Positions 14,181-16,963 of a DNA stretch of 16,963 bases are shown in pieces; the stretch's first letter is position 1; each line of letters opens with the position of its first letter. The position numbers and the translations under genes were made by a program. The notes under the pieces were generated by a model, which made no database searches, was not told where the DNA came from, and saw nothing but the letters and a program-made list of their open reading frames with translations. Location: NCBI GenBank assembly GCA_004297645.1, contig SCUG01000444.1, positions 1 through 16,963 on the forward strand. Reading direction: 5' to 3'. Source of the stretch: Saprospiraceae bacterium. GTDB lineage: Bacteria > Bacteroidota > Bacteroidia > Chitinophagales > Saprospiraceae.

Positions 14181-14430
14181 GAGTCAACCGGGAGGGGGCC
14201 AAAGGTTAACGCATTAAAATTTTTTACCCACTTTGGCATAGTTTTAGAAGACTGGAAGAAAATCGAATTCTGGCCAACAAATCAGGTTTTGGTACTGATG
14301 CGAAAGACAAAAAATATTCTCGCCAAACGACAAACACCTACCGGCAAGCACATCTAATAAAGTTCCGGCAATAGCCTTGTAACGAAAGAGCGGCTTTCAA
14401 GAAGCACACCTTGAGTGCCAAGGGTTTCTA

Positions 14431-14464
14431 TTGTCTATAATTAACCATTACCCTGGAAAATTTG
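14431..14464 (+). promoter_or_regulatory. Putative promoter of the type B surface-protein gene
   Basis: TTG at 14431-14433, a 23-bp spacer, then AAAATTTG at 14457-14464 (one mismatch from TAnnTTTG), 22 bp before the ATG. The spacer is on the long side. Confidence 0.25.
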
Positions 14465-14486
14465 GGAACCCAAAAATGTATATCCC

Positions 14487-16514
14487 ATGAATTTAGTTAC
14501 TCGTTATTGTTTGTTCACTTGTTGCCTGTTGCTTTCCTTTTCGCTGCGTGCAGGTACCATTTTCCCCAGTGACACACTTGTTGTCCAAACGTATAACTGC
14601 ACTGGCATGACCAATGTATGTGTAGGCATTCCGGCTACGGAACTCGGCGGTTTTACTCTCATTCAGGATGGGGCACCTTACGCCGGAGGCGTGAATGGAT
14701 GCAATTTCGACACGACGGTCACCTACACCTATAATACTCTGCTGGGTCTTGGCACTCTTGGTCCCTATCATCTCGATTCCTGGCTGGTAGATGGGCAGGT
14801 GTTCAATGGTGAGTTTCTCAACATTACGGCCTTAGTAGCCATGCTGAACGGGTGGGACCCTCAAGGCAACTGGGTACACGACCCCAATTCCCTCTCGATT
14901 TCCGGCGGCACGCCGGGCAAAAGCTACAGCAATATGGAGGTGACGGTGATGATGAATAATACCCCTTCCACTATCGGGATGAACTTTGGCCTGCTGCCAC
15001 AAGGTACGGAGATGGCCTTTTCGGAAGGCACCCACAGCCTCGTGGCTACAGACAATGCGAACGGTCTGAAGGATACGCTCATTGTCGTTGTGGAATGCCT
15101 GCCGCCGCCCACTACGGTAAATTTCCAGGATACCATTCAGGCCAATGGCTTTCCCTTTGTGCTTTGCCTCGATACCACACAGTTGCCGGGCAATGTGGTT
15201 TCCATTGAAAATGCGTGTCCGGGGCAGTCGGGCGAGTTCGTCTCTTTTTACCTCGACACGGCTGACTATTGCGTGAAATATGCCGGTATAAAATGCGGAG
15301 GTACGGAATCAGCCTGCATCGTTATTTGCGACAATACGGGGCTGTGCGATACCACCAATGTTACCGTGACGGTTGATTTTTCGTTGTGCGCAAAAACCTC
15401 GCAGAAATGGAATGATACCCTCGTGGTCAATTTTACCAAAACCTATTGTTTAGATACAACGGCTCTGCCGGGCATTATCCAAACAGTGGATAATATATGC
15501 CCTGGTGAGTCGGGAGAAAGTGTAGTGTTCGAGTACGACGAAACGACGCATTGCCTGACATATACCGGCATTGCACCGGGCCTCGACCAAGCCTGCTTTT
15601 TGCTCACCGATGAGTTCGGAAACACTGATACTGCTTACGTTTGCGTATATGTGAAGCTGCCGGATAGTGGTATAATTCTTGACACGCTACTGCTTGGTCA
15701 GAACCAGACCTATTGTATCGACGCCAGCGAATTGGCAGGCAATGTTGTAAATATTGAAAACTTTTGTCCTGCTTTTCCAGCCAATGAGGTTAGCTTTGCT
15801 GTTGATGCAGTAAATTTATGTATTGATGTACAAAGTCTGACAATTGGCACTGATACGGCGTGCATCTATATTTGTGACAATTACGGCGTTTGCGATACCA
15901 CCCATTTGTACATAACCGTAGTGCCAGATATTGTCAACCCCTGTGCAAATTCCCTTCCCCCTGTTGCCAACAATGATTTGGCAAGCACACTGTTGAACAC
16001 CCCCGTTAATGTTGAAATATTAGCCAATGATGACCTTGGCGATTGTCAGTTTGTCACCATTACCGTGCTCGATGCCAGCAGCGGCGGCGAAGGCCCAATA
16101 CATGGCCTCACGGCATTGAACCCGAATCAAACGGTGGATTACGTACCCGATTTGGATTTCTGCGGATTAGATACCTTCGAGTATGTTTTGTGCAGCCCCG
16201 TGAGTTGTGATACGGCCATGGTATTGGTGAACATAAACTGTACGCCATTGGATTCCATCATTATCTACAATGGGATTTCTCCGAACAGAGATGGATTGAA
16301 TGATTTCTTCACCATCGAAAACATTGAGCAATTTCCGGATAATGAGTTGAGGGTTTACAACAGGTGGGGTAACTTGGTTTTCCAACAACAGGGATATGAG
16401 AACACCTGGGACGGGAAATATGGAAGTTCTGATTTGCCGGATGGAACGTACTACTACTACCTCACTTTCGGCGATGGGCGTGAATTTTCGGGATTTCTAC
16501 AAATACACCGATGA
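14487..16514 (+). CDS. Surface protein with gliding-motility-associated (T9SS type B) C-terminal domain
   Basis: A 675-residue exported protein. A signal peptide (about 1-22) precedes a unique N-terminal region (23-205). Three cysteine-rich beta repeats follow (about 206-297, 303-390, 395-480), sharing C-(L/I)-D-x-(T/S)-x-L-x-G, an N-x-CP element, and ACI..CD..G.CDT-like ends. Next is a cadherin/tandem-95-like domain (about 489-585, PPVANNDLAS...LNTPVNVEILANDD...DYVPDLDFCGLDTFEY). Residues 589-675 are the gliding-motility-associated domain (ISPNRDGLNDFFTIENIEQFPDNELRVYNRWGNLVFQ...WDGKY...LPDGTYYYYLTF). Type B domains direct T9SS secretion and surface retention and usually depend on a PorP/SprF-like partner, whose gene starts 100 bp downstream. 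Probably an adhesin or cell-surface filament; the ligand is unknown. No enzymatic domain is visible. Confidence 0.92.
   Translation: MNLVTRYCLFTCCLLLSFSLRAGTIFPSDTLVVQTYNCTGMTNVCVGIPATELGGFTLIQDGAPYAGGVNGCNFDTTVTYTYNTLLGLGTLGPYHLDSWLVDGQVFNGEFLNITALVAMLNGWDPQGNWVHDPNSLSISGGTPGKSYSNMEVTVMMNNTPSTIGMNFGLLPQGTEMAFSEGTHSLVATDNANGLKDTLIVVVECLPPPTTVNFQDTIQANGFPFVLCLDTTQLPGNVVSIENACPGQSGEFVSFYLDTADYCVKYAGIKCGGTESACIVICDNTGLCDTTNVTVTVDFSLCAKTSQKWNDTLVVNFTKTYCLDTTALPGIIQTVDNICPGESGESVVFEYDETTHCLTYTGIAPGLDQACFLLTDEFGNTDTAYVCVYVKLPDSGIILDTLLLGQNQTYCIDASELAGNVVNIENFCPAFPANEVSFAVDAVNLCIDVQSLTIGTDTACIYICDNYGVCDTTHLYITVVPDIVNPCANSLPPVANNDLASTLLNTPVNVEILANDDLGDCQFVTITVLDASSGGEGPIHGLTALNPNQTVDYVPDLDFCGLDTFEYVLCSPVSCDTAMVLVNINCTPLDSIIIYNGISPNRDGLNDFFTIENIEQFPDNELRVYNRWGNLVFQQQGYENTWDGKYGSSDLPDGTYYYYLTFGDGREFSGFLQIHR
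15102..15926 (+). repeat. Three diverged ~90-residue cysteine-rich coding repeats
   Basis: Units encode residues 206-297 (15102-15377), 303-390 (15393-15656) and 395-480 (15669-15926). Conserved positions include Cys227/Cys321/Cys410, Cys244/Cys338/Cys427, Cys262/Cys356/Cys445 and Cys277/Cys370/Cys459, implying conserved disulfides. The repeats are diverged in sequence, so the duplication is old. Confidence 0.8.
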
Positions 16515-16614
16515 AAAAAAGCAATTGATTTTAGATTTCATTATTCCATTCAATCTATTTACCGCTCGTTCATAACCAGAAAAATTAACCGGAACTTTTC
16601 CAAAATTCTCCAGC

Positions 16615-16963
16615 ATGAAAAAACATTTGACCATCATCTCGCTCTTTCTTTTGATTGGACATTTCATCCTTGCCCAGCAAGAGCCAATGTTTACCAAGTA
16701 CATGTTCAACAGCTTGATATTTAACCCGGCTTATGCAGGCTCGGCTGAACACATGAGCATCGGGTTGCTGCACCGCACCCAATGGTATGAAATCAACGGG
16801 GCGCCACAGACTGAGACGTTTACCCTCCACACCCCTCTTCGCAACGAGCGCGTGGGTGTTGGTTTTAGTGTAATAAATGACAAAATAGGGCCGACCAACA
16901 CCACGGGTGTCAACTTGGTGTATGCCTATCGAATCCCGTTGGGCAAAGCCAAGTTGAGCATCG
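16615..16963 (+). CDS. PorP/SprF-family type IX secretion membrane protein (partial, 3' end outside window)
   Basis: The frame is open to the window end: 116 complete codons from the ATG at 16615. A signal peptide (MKKHLTIISLFLLIGHFILAQ) is followed by the family start QEPMFTKYMFNSLIFNPAYAGS (about 22-43) and an LLHRTQWYEINGAPQTETFTLHTPL segment, then beta-strand-rich GVGFSVINDKIGPTNTTGVNLVYAYRIPLG. PorP/SprF proteins are outer-membrane beta-barrels that bind or help export T9SS type B cargo such as SprB. The gene follows the type B surface-protein gene by 100 bp with no terminator between, so co-transcription is likely. The family is usually about 300 residues, so roughly two thirds are missing here. 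Confidence 0.93.
   Translation, partial: MKKHLTIISLFLLIGHFILAQQEPMFTKYMFNSLIFNPAYAGSAEHMSIGLLHRTQWYEINGAPQTETFTLHTPLRNERVGVGFSVINDKIGPTNTTGVNLVYAYRIPLGKAKLSI

Larger units (their letters stand above)
14059..14486. other. 428-bp intergenic region between purM and the type B surface-protein gene
   Basis: An imperfect nested stem at 14106-14170 is followed by a T6 run (14175-14180) and could terminate purM. A frame of 86 codons at 14097-14357 has no recognisable features and is probably chance. A box one mismatch from the -7 consensus (AAAATTTG) lies at 14457-14464, before the next gene. Confidence 0.5.

Noticed and set aside
14097..14357. 86-residue frame in the purM downstream spacer
   Set aside because: It starts next to a probable stem structure, has no domain or signal, and fits chance.

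Overview
The window comes from the chromosome of a Bacteroidota bacterium, most likely of the Saprospiria/Saprospiraceae type (the rank is inference). Support: a secreted protein with a type A type-IX-secretion (T9SS) C-terminal sorting domain, a second with a gliding-motility-associated (type B) C-terminal domain followed directly by a PorP/SprF-family gene, a PurM of the Bacteroidetes subfamily, a Kdo-activation gene (Gram-negative LPS), promoter-like TAnnTTTG boxes, and few clear Shine-Dalgarno sites. Base composition is moderately GC-rich.

Layout. 1-116: a strikingly symmetrical element, two perfect hairpins closed by an outer stem. 316-954 (+): stand-alone Lon substrate-binding-domain protein, tail to tail with a small PD-(D/E)XK-nuclease-like protein at 960-1397 (-). 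1474-2325 (-): secreted LysM-LysM-RlpA-like protein, divergent from kdsB at 2392-3159 (+). 3297-3824 (+): zinc-ribbon NUDIX hydrolase, convergent with a saccharopine-dehydrogenase-like oxidoreductase at 3921-5030 (-). 5309-5998 (+): cytidylate kinase with a TTG start. 6048-6202: a long inverted repeat and a terminator hairpin. 6243-9890 (-): a 1215-residue secreted multidomain T9SS type A protein. 10328-12565 (-): a two-gene operon, SMP-30/gluconolactonase-like lipoprotein then glycerate kinase. 12566-12882: regulatory spacer with a long nested inverted repeat. 12883-14058 (+): purM. 14487-16514 (+): T9SS type B surface protein, then the start of a PorP/SprF gene at 16615, cut by the window end.

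How the genes work together. Most are unlinked housekeeping genes (kdsB, cmk, purM). Two groups look functionally coupled. The SMP-30-like lactonase and glycerate kinase, 15 bp apart, suggest sugar-acid catabolism. The type B surface protein and PorP/SprF protein form the cargo/partner pair known from SprB-SprF.

I see no CRISPR array, transposase, defence cluster, tRNA or rRNA. The unusual content is structural: several long inverted repeats in intergenic DNA (1-116, 3204-3236, 6048-6128, 12643-12731) and short-period degenerate tandem repeats (3251-3294, 12843-12870, and 10958-10999 inside the glycerate kinase gene). I do not see a clear new multi-gene system; the twin-hairpin element and the in-gene heptamer array are the best leads.
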